DNA of 64,000 nt, taken from Pedobacter sp. WC2423 (GTDB lineage Bacteria; Bacteroidota; Bacteroidia; Sphingobacteriales; Sphingobacteriaceae). The position numbers and the translations under genes are program-made. Shown here one piece after another: positions 43,811-53,151 of the stretch. Under the pieces are notes generated by a model that did no database searches, was not told the DNA's origin, and worked only from the letters and a program-made list of their open reading frames with translations. Position 1 is the stretch's first letter. Every line of letters begins with the position of its first letter. Where the stretch lies: positions 3,162,001-3,226,000 of the forward strand of contig NZ_CP162005.1 in NCBI RefSeq assembly GCF_040822065.1, read 5' to 3'.

Positions 43811-45055
43811 CTAATGTGCCGTGGTCAATTTGATTTTCTTTACTTTCAGGTTAGTCAGCGCGAAATATAAGACCACTGCAAAACACGCAGCCGGTACAAT
43901 ATAGGCCGTATGAATATTGGTCATATCGGATACCTTACCCATGATCACAGGGAATACTGCTCCCCCCACAATAGCCATAATCACCAGAGAAGAACCTTCT
44001 TTCATTCTGGAACCCAACCCGCGGATACTCAGCGAAAATATAGTCGGGAACATAATTGACATAAAGAATTCAACACCTAATAAAGCATAAATCGCTGTCA
44101 TACCATTAGTGGTTACCGCAGCAAAAATCAAAGCAATATTAATCACACTATAAATTGCCAGAAGTTTTGAAGGAGAAATATACTGCATTAAGAACGTTCC
44201 TATAAAACGGCCAGTCATAAATCCAAGTAATGCGCCAGAAAGATATAACGCGGCTGATTTCTCAGCGATTCCGGCCACCTGCGCAGAGAAACGGATAAAA
44301 AAGCTGGATACACAAACCTGTGCACCTACATAAAAAAACTGGGCAGTTACCCCAAGCATCAGATTTTTTTCTCTGAATAAAGAGACACTGCTATCTGAAT
44401 CCCCTTCATGATCTTTAATTTCAGGCAATGGGGTCCTGATCAGAAAAACAGCAACCAGCAAGACCACCGCTCCGATAATTAAAAAAGGTATTTTAACAGA
44501 AGAGGCTTCATGATTCAGATAAATATTCAGCTGTTCCGGACTCATTGCAGCTTCTGCTTTTGCATCCAGTGTTTGTCCGGAGAGAATAAACATTCCTCCT
44601 AAAAATGGCGCCAGCGTAGAGGCAAGTCCGTTGAAAGATTGCGCAAAGTTCAGACGCTGTGTTGCCCCTTTTTCATCTCCCAGCACTGTAATATAGGGGT
44701 TAGCAGCCGTTTCCAGAAAAGCGAGTCCGCTGGCTATAATAAAAAGTGCAATTAAAAAGAATATATAAGACCTGGTGACTGCTGCGGGATAAAAAAGAAA
44801 TGCACCCGTAGCAAATAACAATAATCCCAATACAATACCACCTTTATAGCCGAACTTTTTCATGAATTTACCCGCAGGAATTGCCAGCAGGAAATATGCG
44901 ATATAAGAAGCAGAGTCTATCAATGCAGATTGTGTATCGGAAAGCTGACATGCTTTCTTTAAATGAGGGATAAGGATAGGATTTAGATTGAGTGCAAAGC
45001 CCCACAAAAAAAACAGGGAGATGATCAGTACTACAGCAAATTGATTCTTTCGCAT
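43811..45055 (-). CDS. fucP: L-fucose/proton symporter FucP-like (MFS)
   Basis: A 414-residue MFS carrier with 12 helices. The start FLWGFALNLNPILIPHLKKAC, then LIDSASYIAYFLLAIPAGKFMKKFG and LETAANPYITVLG are marks of the FucP/glucose-galactose branch (shown cores: NPILIPHL, AANPYI). It imports L-fucose or a related hexose with protons. It is the upstream gene of a two-gene unit with the lactonase-like hydrolase. The specific sugar is inferred from family and neighbour. Confidence 0.85.
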   Translation of the reverse strand: MRKNQFAVVLIISLFFLWGFALNLNPILIPHLKKACQLSDTQSALIDSASYIAYFLLAIPAGKFMKKFGYKGGIVLGLLLFATGAFLFYPAAVTRSYIFFLIALFIIASGLAFLETAANPYITVLGDEKGATQRLNFAQSFNGLASTLAPFLGGMFILSGQTLDAKAEAAMSPEQLNIYLNHEASSVKIPFLIIGAVVLLVAVFLIRTPLPEIKDHEGDSDSSVSLFREKNLMLGVTAQFFYVGAQVCVSSFFIRFSAQVAGIAEKSAALYLSGALLGFMTGRFIGTFLMQYISPSKLLAIYSVINIALIFAAVTTNGMTAIYALLGVEFFMSIMFPTIFSLSIRGLGSRMKEGSSLVIMAIVGGAVFPVIMGKVSDMTNIHTAYIVPAACFAVVLYFALTNLKVKKIKLTTAH

Positions 45056-45190
45056 TTTAATCGTTTATACGTTTTCGGTTTATATTGGTTAGGCTAAAGA
45101 AAGGATCTTTTCGTCAAAAAAAGCAATACCTGTTTATCCAGTTATTAAGCTATTTTAACATCGGCATGGATCCTGTTTCTAAATATAAAC

Positions 45191-45220
45191 AGAAAAGCCC
45201 CGGTATTAAAATACCAGGGC
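45191..45220 (-). terminator. Terminator of the ArgE-like gene
   Basis: GCCCCGGTATT and ATACCAGGGC (45197-45220) pair around AAA with one mismatch. On the reverse strand the stem runs into TTTTCTG. Confidence 0.8.
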
Positions 45221-45244
45221 CAGGAAAAAGCACTAATGAATTTT

Positions 45245-46375
45245 TTATTGATTTTTAGCTTCAGGATTATTAACCAGGTAAGGGAATAAAGATTCCAGTA
45301 ATTGTATATAGATATCCATGCCCTCTTTAATCTCTTCGAGGTAAATAAATTCATCGGCAGTATGAGAACGGGCAGATTCACCAGGCCCCATTTTTACAGA
45401 AGGCATATCCAGCCAGCCCTGATCAGAACTTGTTGGAGAAATATAAGCCATCCTGCCAATAGAGAGCCCGGTTTTAACAATCGGGTGAAGCTGATCGATA
45501 CAAGAAGGTTTCAATACCCCCGGGCGAACCGTAAACTCACAGAAAGTATGGTTCTGAATGATATGTAAAAGCTCTTTCTCGGTATAGGCATCCGTTAACC
45601 TGACATCTACTGTGAACTTACATTCCGAAGGAACAATATTATGTTGTATACCCGCATTTACTTCGGTAACGGTCATTTTCACAGGCCCCATTATGCTGGA
45701 TTCAATGGGGAACACATAAGAAGAAAACCACTGAATATCTTTTAATGCTCTGTAAATCGCATTATCCCCTTCTTCCCGGGCTGCATGTCCGGAACGTCCA
45801 AAAGCAGTACAATCCAGAACCATTGAACCTTTCTCTGCAATAGCCATTTGCATATGTGTAGGCTCTCCGACAATAGCGAAAGAAACAGGCAGCAAATCAT
45901 CTAATATAGATTTAAGCCCTTTTTCACCAGAGTTCTCTTCTTCGGCCGTTGCTGCTAAACAAATATTGAAAGGTAAATCTCTTCTTTTGAAGAAATGAAG
46001 AAAAGTTGCGATCAGTGAAATCAATGCTCCTCCGGCATCATTACTCCCCAGGCCATATAGCTTGCCATCACAAACTACCGGTTCAAAAGGATTTTTCGTA
46101 TAAGCTGCTGCAGGACGAACCGTATCATGGTGTGAATTCAGCAAAATAGTAGGCTTGTTATGGTCGAAATGAAGATTATAACACCATATATTATTGTGCT
46201 TTCTTAGCGTAAATACATAATTATCCCGGAGAAACGATTCAATCAAATTTGCGGTCACTTGTTCTTGTCCGCTAAAAGAAGGTGCTGAAATTAATTTTTT
46301 TAATAATTCAAAGGATTCCACCTGATATGGAAAGAAAGAATCCTGATCAGTCTGGTATTCAAAATCTGTTTTCAT
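45245..46375 (-). CDS. M20 family deacylase (ArgE/acetylornithine-deacetylase-like)
   Basis: A 376-residue cytoplasmic metallohydrolase. Di-zinc residues: NSHHDTV (His), YGLGSNDAGGAL (bridging Asp), AATAEEENSG (catalytic Glu and ligand Glu), and a late His in SHTADEFI. The smaller dimerisation domain (GSMVLDCTAFGRSGHAA onward) sits between. In Bacteroidota, proteins of this kind remove the acyl group from N-acetyl- or N-succinyl-ornithine/citrulline in arginine synthesis. The adjacent Cys-rich GNAT gene, 15 bp upstream, supports that pathway. Not proven: other acyl-amino-acid substrates are possible. Confidence 0.88.
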   Translation of the reverse strand: MKTDFEYQTDQDSFFPYQVESFELLKKLISAPSFSGQEQVTANLIESFLRDNYVFTLRKHNNIWCYNLHFDHNKPTILLNSHHDTVRPAAAYTKNPFEPVVCDGKLYGLGSNDAGGALISLIATFLHFFKRRDLPFNICLAATAEEENSGEKGLKSILDDLLPVSFAIVGEPTHMQMAIAEKGSMVLDCTAFGRSGHAAREEGDNAIYRALKDIQWFSSYVFPIESSIMGPVKMTVTEVNAGIQHNIVPSECKFTVDVRLTDAYTEKELLHIIQNHTFCEFTVRPGVLKPSCIDQLHPIVKTGLSIGRMAYISPTSSDQGWLDMPSVKMGPGESARSHTADEFIYLEEIKEGMDIYIQLLESLFPYLVNNPEAKNQ

Positions 46376-46390
46376 AAATACAAAGATTAA

Positions 46391-46996
46391 TTAGCTTCTG
46401 AAAAAATACATAGGAAAATGACTTAATACTTCGGCAGGAAGAGTATCTGCCTGCTCTTTTTCGGGATCGAATAACATAGCTGTACATAAACAGTTACATT
46501 TTTTCTTACCCTCCAGAATGTCATAATTTATACAGCTTTTACAGCCTTCCCAAAAGAATTCATCATGGGTAATGTCAGCGAAGGTAACGGGTTCAAAACC
46601 CAGGGCAGAGTTCATTTTCATGATTGCCGCACCTGAAGTAATACTGATAATTTTTGCCTCCGGATATATTCTTCGGGATAGCTTAAAAACTCTTTCTTTA
46701 ATTGCTTTGGCTACGCCAGAATTTCTGAATGCAGGAGAAACAATCAAACCAGAGTTGGAAACGAATTTATTGTTTTCATAAGATTGAAAATAAGCAAACC
46801 CAACCCACTGCCCGCTGCTGGTCACAGCGATAACAGCCTGACCAGCACGCATTTTTTGCGCTATTGATTCAGGAGTACGTTTTGCAATCCCTGATCCTCT
46901 GACAATTGCAGAGGCCTCGGTTTCTTTAACTATTTCATCGGCATATCTGATATCATTTAATGTGGCAACACGCACAAATATCATTTGATTCTCCAT
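46391..46996 (-). CDS. GNAT acetyltransferase with C-terminal four-Cys motif
   Basis: A 201-residue protein. The N-terminal 140 residues form the GNAT fold, including the acyl-CoA loop VSPAFRNSGVAKAIKER. The C-terminus carries CKSCINYDILEGKKKCNCLC, a four to five Cys motif that may bind zinc or an Fe-S cluster. This arrangement is familiar from arginine-cluster GNAT proteins of Bacteroidota, where the enzyme is proposed to acylate glutamate. It precedes the ArgE-like gene, making a two-gene unit of acyl addition and removal. Start could also be the second Met (46984). Confidence 0.85.
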   Translation of the reverse strand: MENQMIFVRVATLNDIRYADEIVKETEASAIVRGSGIAKRTPESIAQKMRAGQAVIAVTSSGQWVGFAYFQSYENNKFVSNSGLIVSPAFRNSGVAKAIKERVFKLSRRIYPEAKIISITSGAAIMKMNSALGFEPVTFADITHDEFFWEGCKSCINYDILEGKKKCNCLCTAMLFDPEKEQADTLPAEVLSHFPMYFFRS

Positions 46997-47180
46997 TTGA
47001 GTCTAAATTTTTTTAAAAATCTAAACCCAAATGATATGCCCGGACGGACAATTCCTCATCAATCCTTTTTAAAGCTATTTAAAGGGGAATTATATTTTTC
47101 ATGCTGAAGAAACCAGTGCCCGGACCTTTCCGAAATGGAAAGGTTCATTTTCATTTTAACAAGGCATAATCTGAAACTGG

Positions 47181-48356
47181 CTACAATTTCCTTAACAATA
47201 AACCAAAAGGGACTTTCGGCTCTATCCAGGTAGATTTTGGCGGAAGCAAAATCCCCTGCTGCGCAATATCCATTAACTGATCGGCATTCATCACAGCCAG
47301 GGTGAAAGCAATAGCCGCAGGGTTTTCTGCCAGGATCTGCTGAATCTGGCTCAATGCATCAGTGCCACCTACGGCAATTAACTGCGCATCAGTTTCCGGA
47401 TTTTTAATATTAAACAAAGGTTCAAATACTTTTTGCTGCAACAGACAAGCATCTGGCATCTCATTTTTATCCACGAGCTTATAAACCATTCTGTACCATT
47501 TTTCTTCCATAAACAGCCCAAATTCACGCGGGTTTAAAGGGATTACGGGTTCGTTACGTGATGATTTTGTAACAGAAAACATCTTCTTCAATGTCCGGAA
47601 TACCTGATCGATATAAACATCATCAGCCGGAATAATTACCCGGTGAGATCCTTTAATACTCAATTGATCGCTGGAAAGATAAAAAGAAGAGATATAATTA
47701 AAATTTCTTGCTTCTACTAAAGTTTTAGCTTCAATATTCCTGCATTTAGCGGCTGCTACCAGGCGATGATGGCCATCTGCAAGATAAACATGCTGTAACT
47801 CTGAAAAACATAAACTCAGCTGACGGATTGTCTTTAAATCATAAACCCGCCATATTCTATGAAAAATCTTATTGGAATAATAAACTGAACTGGCTTCAGC
47901 CTGCTTAATCTGATTCAACAGCGAACTGATTGTCCTGTCAGGCCGGTAAGTTAACAATAAAGGGTCTCCTTCCAGTCCCACTTCATTCCGGTAGTTCATT
48001 AAACTATAAGAATTACAGTTCAGGGTAGATTCATGGGTCTTGATATGTCCGCGGTCAAAATCATCCAGATCAGTAACTGCCCATACTCCTGTCTGTGTAT
48101 GGGTACCTTTTGTGATTTCATAAATAAAAATACAAGGATGCTCTTCCTGGTAAAAATCACCTTTAAGCAGCATTCTCTTCAGGTTTTCCAGCAAATGTGC
48201 ATTAGTCAGCTCTTTATTTTCAGGATGGCCATTATCCAGCATCCTGGCAATAAATCCGTTGCTTCCCCCATTACCGGAAGAAGCTTTGAGGGTTAACATT
48301 TTATCTAAATAAACTTCCTGAGGCCTTAACGCGACGAAAGGTCTAATTGTTGCCAT
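47181..48356 (-). CDS. DUF1015 family protein
   Basis: A 391-residue soluble protein of the DUF1015 (PF06245) family. Typical segments: ATIRPFVALRP, FYQEEHPCIFIYE, GHIKTHESTL, and YLADGHHRLVAAA with its HHR signature. The biochemical role is not known; it is often next to serine biosynthesis genes in Bacteroidota. Here its start overlaps the end of serC by 14 bp (48343-48356), so the two are translationally coupled and a link to phosphoserine metabolism is likely. Confidence 0.9.
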   Translation of the reverse strand: MATIRPFVALRPQEVYLDKMLTLKASSGNGGSNGFIARMLDNGHPENKELTNAHLLENLKRMLLKGDFYQEEHPCIFIYEITKGTHTQTGVWAVTDLDDFDRGHIKTHESTLNCNSYSLMNYRNEVGLEGDPLLLTYRPDRTISSLLNQIKQAEASSVYYSNKIFHRIWRVYDLKTIRQLSLCFSELQHVYLADGHHRLVAAAKCRNIEAKTLVEARNFNYISSFYLSSDQLSIKGSHRVIIPADDVYIDQVFRTLKKMFSVTKSSRNEPVIPLNPREFGLFMEEKWYRMVYKLVDKNEMPDACLLQQKVFEPLFNIKNPETDAQLIAVGGTDALSQIQQILAENPAAIAFTLAVMNADQLMDIAQQGILLPPKSTWIEPKVPFGLLLRKL

Positions 48357-49440
48357 ATGATAATAAACTGTGTTTCTCGTAATCCTGCATACAGGCGACC
48401 AGTGCTTTTACAGCGTCCAGCCTTAATGCATTGTAAAGCGAAGCTCTGAAACCTCCCGCTGTCCGGTAGCCTTTGATCCCTACCATACCCCTTTCTGCAG
48501 CAAAAGACAGGAAATCTTCTTCCTTAGACTCATCATGCATTTTAAAACAAACATTAACTCTGGAACGGTGCGCCTGATCAGCCATTCCAAAAAACAGCGG
48601 ATTTCTCTCGATCTCTGCATATAATAAACCTGCTTTAGCGATATTTTCTTTTTCAATCTCTGCAACTCCGCCATTAGCTTTTAACCATTGCAGGTTTAAC
48701 ATCGCCACATAAATAGCATATACAGGCGGGGTATTGAACATACTTTGATTGTCACGGTAAATCCGGTAATCTGACATCGAGGGAACCGGATGTTCCACCG
48801 TATCGAGTAATTCATTTTTCACTAAGACCAGTGTCATTCCTGCCGGGCCCATGTTTTTCTGTGCACCAGCATAAACCAGGTCAAACTGGCTGATTGGAAT
48901 TACCCTGCTAAAAATATCAGAAGACATATCACAGATTAGTGGTACACCTAAATCAGGAAAGCCGAACATTGCTGTCCCCTCAATAGTATTATTGGAAGTA
49001 CAGTGAAAATAGGCAGTATCTTTACTGACATCTCCAATTTCTGGTACTCTTGAATAACTGTCACCCGCAGAAGAGCCCACCACATCTACCCCGCCAAAAT
49101 ATTTCGCCTCCTTAATAGATTTATGTCCGAATAAGCCAGCATCAAGATACGCTGCTTTCTGATGTTTCTGTAAAAAATTTTGCGGAATCATCGAGAATTG
49201 TGTACTCGCGCCGCCTTGTAAAAACAGTACCGCATAATCTTCTGGTACTTCCAGAAGTTCTCTTACCAATTCTTCTGTTTTGCGCATTACTTCTTCGAAT
49301 TCTGGAGAGCGGTGAGAAACTTCAAGGATAGACAGTCCGCTGTTATCCCAGTTTTTTACTGCTTCAGCAGCTTGTTCCAATACGCTGGGAGGAAGGATAC
49401 AAGGTCCCGCCCCAAAATTATATTTAATCCGGATCGTCAT
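48343..49440 (-). CDS. serC: Phosphoserine aminotransferase
   Basis: A 365-residue PLP enzyme converting 3-phosphohydroxypyruvate and glutamate to phosphoserine and 2-oxoglutarate. The N-terminus NFGAGPCILP is the family start, GLSILEVSHRSPEF and LFLQGGASTQF bind cofactor and substrate, and the PLP lysine lies in YAGAQKNMGPAG. It overlaps the DUF1015 gene. SerA is not in the window. Confidence 0.95.
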   Translation of the reverse strand: MTIRIKYNFGAGPCILPPSVLEQAAEAVKNWDNSGLSILEVSHRSPEFEEVMRKTEELVRELLEVPEDYAVLFLQGGASTQFSMIPQNFLQKHQKAAYLDAGLFGHKSIKEAKYFGGVDVVGSSAGDSYSRVPEIGDVSKDTAYFHCTSNNTIEGTAMFGFPDLGVPLICDMSSDIFSRVIPISQFDLVYAGAQKNMGPAGMTLVLVKNELLDTVEHPVPSMSDYRIYRDNQSMFNTPPVYAIYVAMLNLQWLKANGGVAEIEKENIAKAGLLYAEIERNPLFFGMADQAHRSRVNVCFKMHDESKEEDFLSFAAERGMVGIKGYRTAGGFRASLYNALRLDAVKALVACMQDYEKHSLLSYGNN

Positions 49441-49678
49441 CTCTAATTTATATTTGGTTTAAGAAACTCTTAAAGATGCAACAAAGATTACCCGATATCG
49501 TCCCCGACTTGAATTAAAGATAAATAAACTGATTACCAGCCAATTTTCAGAATAAAAAATTGGGAATCAGTAAAACGATACCTGTTCTGCAAAATAATGT
49601 TTTATACCTGGCGGATATAGATCAAATGAATGATTTGCAATTTAAGGGAACAAACGGGAGTCATTTTATGCGATTAGA

Positions 49679-51034
49679 TTAATACCGGACAGCTGCGTAT
49701 TTTCCAGGCTTTTTAGCAGGAAATAAACCAATATTCAAAGAGAAAGATACCCCTGCTGATTTTAAACTTGCATCCCCATAGCCAATTCCTGTCAATGGCA
49801 ACTTTGCAAAAGGCTGCACACCTACGCTAACCGATGGAGTGAGCTGATGATCAAAACTAACTGACACATTCGCAATTCCAAAAAGATGTTGATTCTCATT
49901 GTCAATTTCCAGATTTGTAACCTTTGCCGCTGCCCCCTGCCCTGTTGTAATCTGATATTTTTCTTTCAGCATAAAATAACTGGAAACCCCGGTATTCAAA
50001 CTTACCGATAGTTTTTTCTTGTTAAAGATCTTATAGTTCACATTCAATGGAATATCCAGTACATTACAGTCTGCATTGACCTGCCAGTCCGAACCCGGTA
50101 CATAAGTAATATTTGCCCAGTTCCCTCCTCCAGAATTACCAGAATTATAGAACTTTCGCGCATAAACGGCTCCCGAAGTCATACTGATCTTCGATGTGAA
50201 AGCATAAGTAGCCAGCACACCAACATTAGAACTTACTTTAGAAGGCCTGCTTGATTTTGCAAAAGACATATCTGGCGCAGCCATGGCACTTAATATCAAA
50301 TCGTTTTGTGGCTGTAAAGCTTTCTCCATTTTATTTTTTACGCTGCGTGCGATTTCTGAGGCCTCAACCCTTTCAAACGGATCTTTACTCTGCGCTAAAG
50401 CATTCGCCTTTCTGACCAGCATAGCGCTGTCTGTTTCCACTGCTGGAACTGCAGGTTTTGTTTTAGCATTCGCAGCAATAGTGGTTGCAGGGGTTAATAC
50501 AGGAGATATAGGATTTGATACTATGGATGAAAAATCTAATAGCGGAGATGTAATCCCCACTAAAGGTGATGTTGCAGCGATCCCCTTATTTCCAGCAGAG
50601 CGTTCTAATGAAGAACCCGTTCCTGAAGAAACCGGTGTCATTCCTGCCAGCGAAAAATCTGTATGATCAGTGATATATCCATTTTGGATACCGGCAGATT
50701 TTCCCGTAACTGGCACTTTCACACCTGGCGCTTTCAATGAATCTACAGCCGTTAAAGGAACAAGTTCTTTCCCTGGTTTCACCACATGACTTGTTAACGG
50801 ATCTTTAACGATCTGCTGATCTGAACTTACAGGAGCAAGGAAAATCAAGTATAAAGAGATCAGCAATACAGCGGCAATACTGCACGCAGTATATACCCAT
50901 AATGGAATAACTCTTTTTTTCGTCTTCCCATCAAGCCTGCGCTCCATCTTTTCCCAGTTCATTTCATTGAAAGGGATCTCAGGATCACTTAACCTATCTC
51001 TAAATAGCTGATCTATATCGTTATCTTCATTCAT
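49679..51034 (-). CDS. Anti-sigma-like membrane protein with C-terminal outer-membrane-type beta-barrel
   Basis: A 451-residue protein. Residues 1-40 are a short cytoplasmic part (NEDNDIDQLFRDRLSDPEIP), like the start of sigma-interacting proteins. One helix follows (about 44-66, VYTACSIAAVLLISLYLIF), then a long Ser/Thr/Pro/Ala linker (70-260), and a C-terminal region of amphipathic beta strands (VGVLATYAFTSKISMTSGAVYARKFY, VSVSFDHQLTPSVSVGVQPF, GVSFSLNIGLF) resembling porin-family beta-barrels. It starts 43 bp after the ECF sigma factor gene on the same strand. It looks like an anti-sigma/OMP hybrid that could span the periplasm; its exact role is inferred. Confidence 0.75.
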   Translation of the reverse strand: MNEDNDIDQLFRDRLSDPEIPFNEMNWEKMERRLDGKTKKRVIPLWVYTACSIAAVLLISLYLIFLAPVSSDQQIVKDPLTSHVVKPGKELVPLTAVDSLKAPGVKVPVTGKSAGIQNGYITDHTDFSLAGMTPVSSGTGSSLERSAGNKGIAATSPLVGITSPLLDFSSIVSNPISPVLTPATTIAANAKTKPAVPAVETDSAMLVRKANALAQSKDPFERVEASEIARSVKNKMEKALQPQNDLILSAMAAPDMSFAKSSRPSKVSSNVGVLATYAFTSKISMTSGAVYARKFYNSGNSGGGNWANITYVPGSDWQVNADCNVLDIPLNVNYKIFNKKKLSVSLNTGVSSYFMLKEKYQITTGQGAAAKVTNLEIDNENQHLFGIANVSVSFDHQLTPSVSVGVQPFAKLPLTGIGYGDASLKSAGVSFSLNIGLFPAKKPGKYAAVRY

Positions 51035-51077
51035 CAGTATTTATTATTTTCTTTGCATTTCATTGTTAAAACCAGAT

Positions 51078-51668
51078 TTATCTTCCATTATACCCAATGC
51101 CCCTTCCCTCAATCTGTTGTAAATCTGCAGTTCCTTCTGCTGGCTTGTTTACATTCAAGACTGCGAGCTTTTCTCTTAACTGTTGTCGTGCTTTAAATAG
51201 GTTAGATTTAGATGTTCCTGTTGATATTTTTAAGAGACTGGCTATTTCTTCATGCGAATAGCCATCAATAGCATATAAATTAAATACGGTACGATAAGCC
51301 GGTGAAAGTTTTTGGACTAAAACCAGTAAATCTTTATAAGCCAATTGCTCATAAACCGAAGCAGCCTGGCCAATTTCCTCATGATCATTTACGTCATCAT
51401 GATCTGAAAACTTCAGATTCATCCGGTAACGATCAATTGCCGTATTTGTAATAATGCGCGCAAGCCATGGTTTAAAGGGTTTTTCAAGGTCATATTTTTC
51501 TATATGTGTAAAGACTTTCAGGAATCCATCATTTAATACTTCGGCAGCGTCAAAATCATTTAAAGCATACCGACGGCATATAGCCATGCAATAACTATAA
51601 AATTCTTTATAGAGTAAATACTGACTTGACCTTTCCTTCTTGATGCACCCGATAATGATACTTTGCAC
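51078..51668 (-). CDS. ECF RNA polymerase sigma factor
   Basis: A 196-residue sigma-70 family protein with region 2 (FYSYCMAICRRYALNDFDAAEVLNDGFLKVF, core RRYALNDFDAAEVLNDGF) and region 4 (LSPAYRTVFNLYAIDGYSHEEIASLLKISTGTSKSNL, core YSHEEIASLLKIS). The long linker between them is standard for Bacteroidota ECF factors. It directs RNA polymerase to a small regulon, presumably including the divergent operon at 51891. The anti-sigma-like gene follows in the same unit. Confidence 0.92.
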   Translation of the reverse strand: MQSIIIGCIKKERSSQYLLYKEFYSYCMAICRRYALNDFDAAEVLNDGFLKVFTHIEKYDLEKPFKPWLARIITNTAIDRYRMNLKFSDHDDVNDHEEIGQAASVYEQLAYKDLLVLVQKLSPAYRTVFNLYAIDGYSHEEIASLLKISTGTSKSNLFKARQQLREKLAVLNVNKPAEGTADLQQIEGRGIGYNGR

Positions 51669-51890
51669 CTATTCTTATAATTTAACCTGAGCCATTTTCC
51701 TACCAATACGTCGCTTATAGACCAAAGGTTGCCAAACCTAATAATAAAATTTGTTTTTACACATAAAAACCTGTACCACAGACAATTATTTTTATTAACA
51801 ATATTTATTTTCTATTCCACACAACCTTTAGCTCTTATTCGCCGTAACCGCAATAATTAAAAACATTATTAACATTTATCCTCAGCAACC

Positions 51891-52766
51891 ATGAATTTAT
51901 CTTTTAGAAAATGGATGGCTCTTTGCAGTTTAACATTGATAGTTATGCTCTCGGCCTGTTCAAAAAACAATGACTCCACACCTGGCGGACAAGATCCATA
52001 TGGTAACACACCGGTCACCACACCAGCCACATCCAGCCTGGCTCTGACTACCAATGCAAAATTTGGCAGTATCCTGACCGATGCCAATGGAAAATCACTT
52101 TATGCTTTTGCTATTGATGCCAATGGTACATCAGGCTGTTCAGGCTCATGTGCGATTGCATGGATGCCTTATTATGCAGGAAACGAGACTGCTCCTACAG
52201 GAATTAAAGCAACAGATATCAGTACCATTACCCGTGCGGACGGCAAAAAACAAACTGTTTATAAAGGATGGCCTTTATACTATTTTTCCGGAGATACAAA
52301 TAAAGGAGACGTAAATGGCGATGGTTCAGGCGGAACATGGTTTATTGCTAAACCGGATTACTCCGTAATGTTCGCAAACAATCAGCTGGTAGGCATTGAC
52401 GGTAAAAATTATACTGCTGATGAAAAAGAAGGTACAGGAATTACCCAATACCTGACCGATGCAGCCGGCAGAACTTTGTATGCATATGCACCTGATAAGT
52501 TTAACCTGAATACCTATACTAAAGCCGATTTGAGTAATGATGGCGCCTGGCCTATCTATGAATCAGACGTGCTCAATGTACCCTCAGTAATCAAAAAAGA
52601 TATGTTTGTACAGATTACAGCTGCGGGCAAAAAACAATTAACCTACAAAGGCCATCCACTATATTATTTCGGGCCGGACGCCAAACGCGGTGACACTAAA
52701 GGCGTCAACGTAGGCGCAGGTTTGTGGCCAATTCTTACTGTAAACACAATTGCATTAACACCTTAA
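51891..52766 (+). CDS. Lipoprotein with two secreted-repeat (PF03640) domains
   Basis: A 291-residue exported lipoprotein: signal MNLSFRKWMALCSLTLIVML, lipobox Cys23 in SACSKN. Two similar segments follow. The first (about residues 55-140) contains LTDANGKSLYAF, CSGSCAIAWMPYYAG and KGWPLYYFSGD with KGDVNG. The second (about 175-285) contains LTDAAGRTLYAY, DGAWPIYESD and KGHPLYYFGPD with KRGDTKG. Only the first has the CSGSC pair. These domains are found in electron-transfer-type or haem-related lipoproteins; their role is not firmly known. First gene of a four-gene forward operon, opposite the sigma factor. Confidence 0.88.
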   Translation: MNLSFRKWMALCSLTLIVMLSACSKNNDSTPGGQDPYGNTPVTTPATSSLALTTNAKFGSILTDANGKSLYAFAIDANGTSGCSGSCAIAWMPYYAGNETAPTGIKATDISTITRADGKKQTVYKGWPLYYFSGDTNKGDVNGDGSGGTWFIAKPDYSVMFANNQLVGIDGKNYTADEKEGTGITQYLTDAAGRTLYAYAPDKFNLNTYTKADLSNDGAWPIYESDVLNVPSVIKKDMFVQITAAGKKQLTYKGHPLYYFGPDAKRGDTKGVNVGAGLWPILTVNTIALTP

Positions 52767-52776
52767 TTTAACCACT

Positions 52777-53133
52777 ATGTCAAAATTCACCTATCCTGTG
52801 ATTACGATCATGATGACTTTACTTATTTTATCAGCCTGTTCAAAAAACCAGGCTGATGAACCTAAACCTGTGGTACCGGAAAAACCCGGTACCAAGGTTT
52901 CTTATGCCGAAGTAATGCAACCGCTGCTTCAGGCTAAATGTGCCGGATGCCATGCTCCGGGTAACAGAGCCTCTGCTGCCTGGAGTTTTAATGGGTATAC
53001 CTCTGTTACTGGTAATGCAGATAGAATCAAACAGGCTGTTTTAGTCAGTAAAACTATGCCGATCGGAGGAACACTCTCTGCCACAGAACTTCAATCTATT
53101 AAAGACTGGTTTGACCAGGGTATGCTCCAATAA
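52777..53133 (+). CDS. Small c-type cytochrome lipoprotein
   Basis: A 118-residue lipoprotein with signal MSKFTYPVITIMMTLLIL and lipobox LSACSKN. One c-type haem site, KCAGCHAP, lies about residue 52, with a later Met (KTMPIGG) as a candidate second ligand, as in mono-haem periplasmic cytochromes attached to membranes. It should carry electrons in the periplasm. 10 bp after the lipoprotein gene and 18 bp before the YceI gene. Confidence 0.87.
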   Translation: MSKFTYPVITIMMTLLILSACSKNQADEPKPVVPEKPGTKVSYAEVMQPLLQAKCAGCHAPGNRASAAWSFNGYTSVTGNADRIKQAVLVSKTMPIGGTLSATELQSIKDWFDQGMLQ

Positions 53134-53151
53134 TTATTTAATCATCAAAAT

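Noticed and set aside
47124..47144. Hairpin ACCTTTCC/GGAAAGGT downstream of DUF1015
   Set aside because: No T-run on the gene's strand; not a convincing terminator for the reverse gene.
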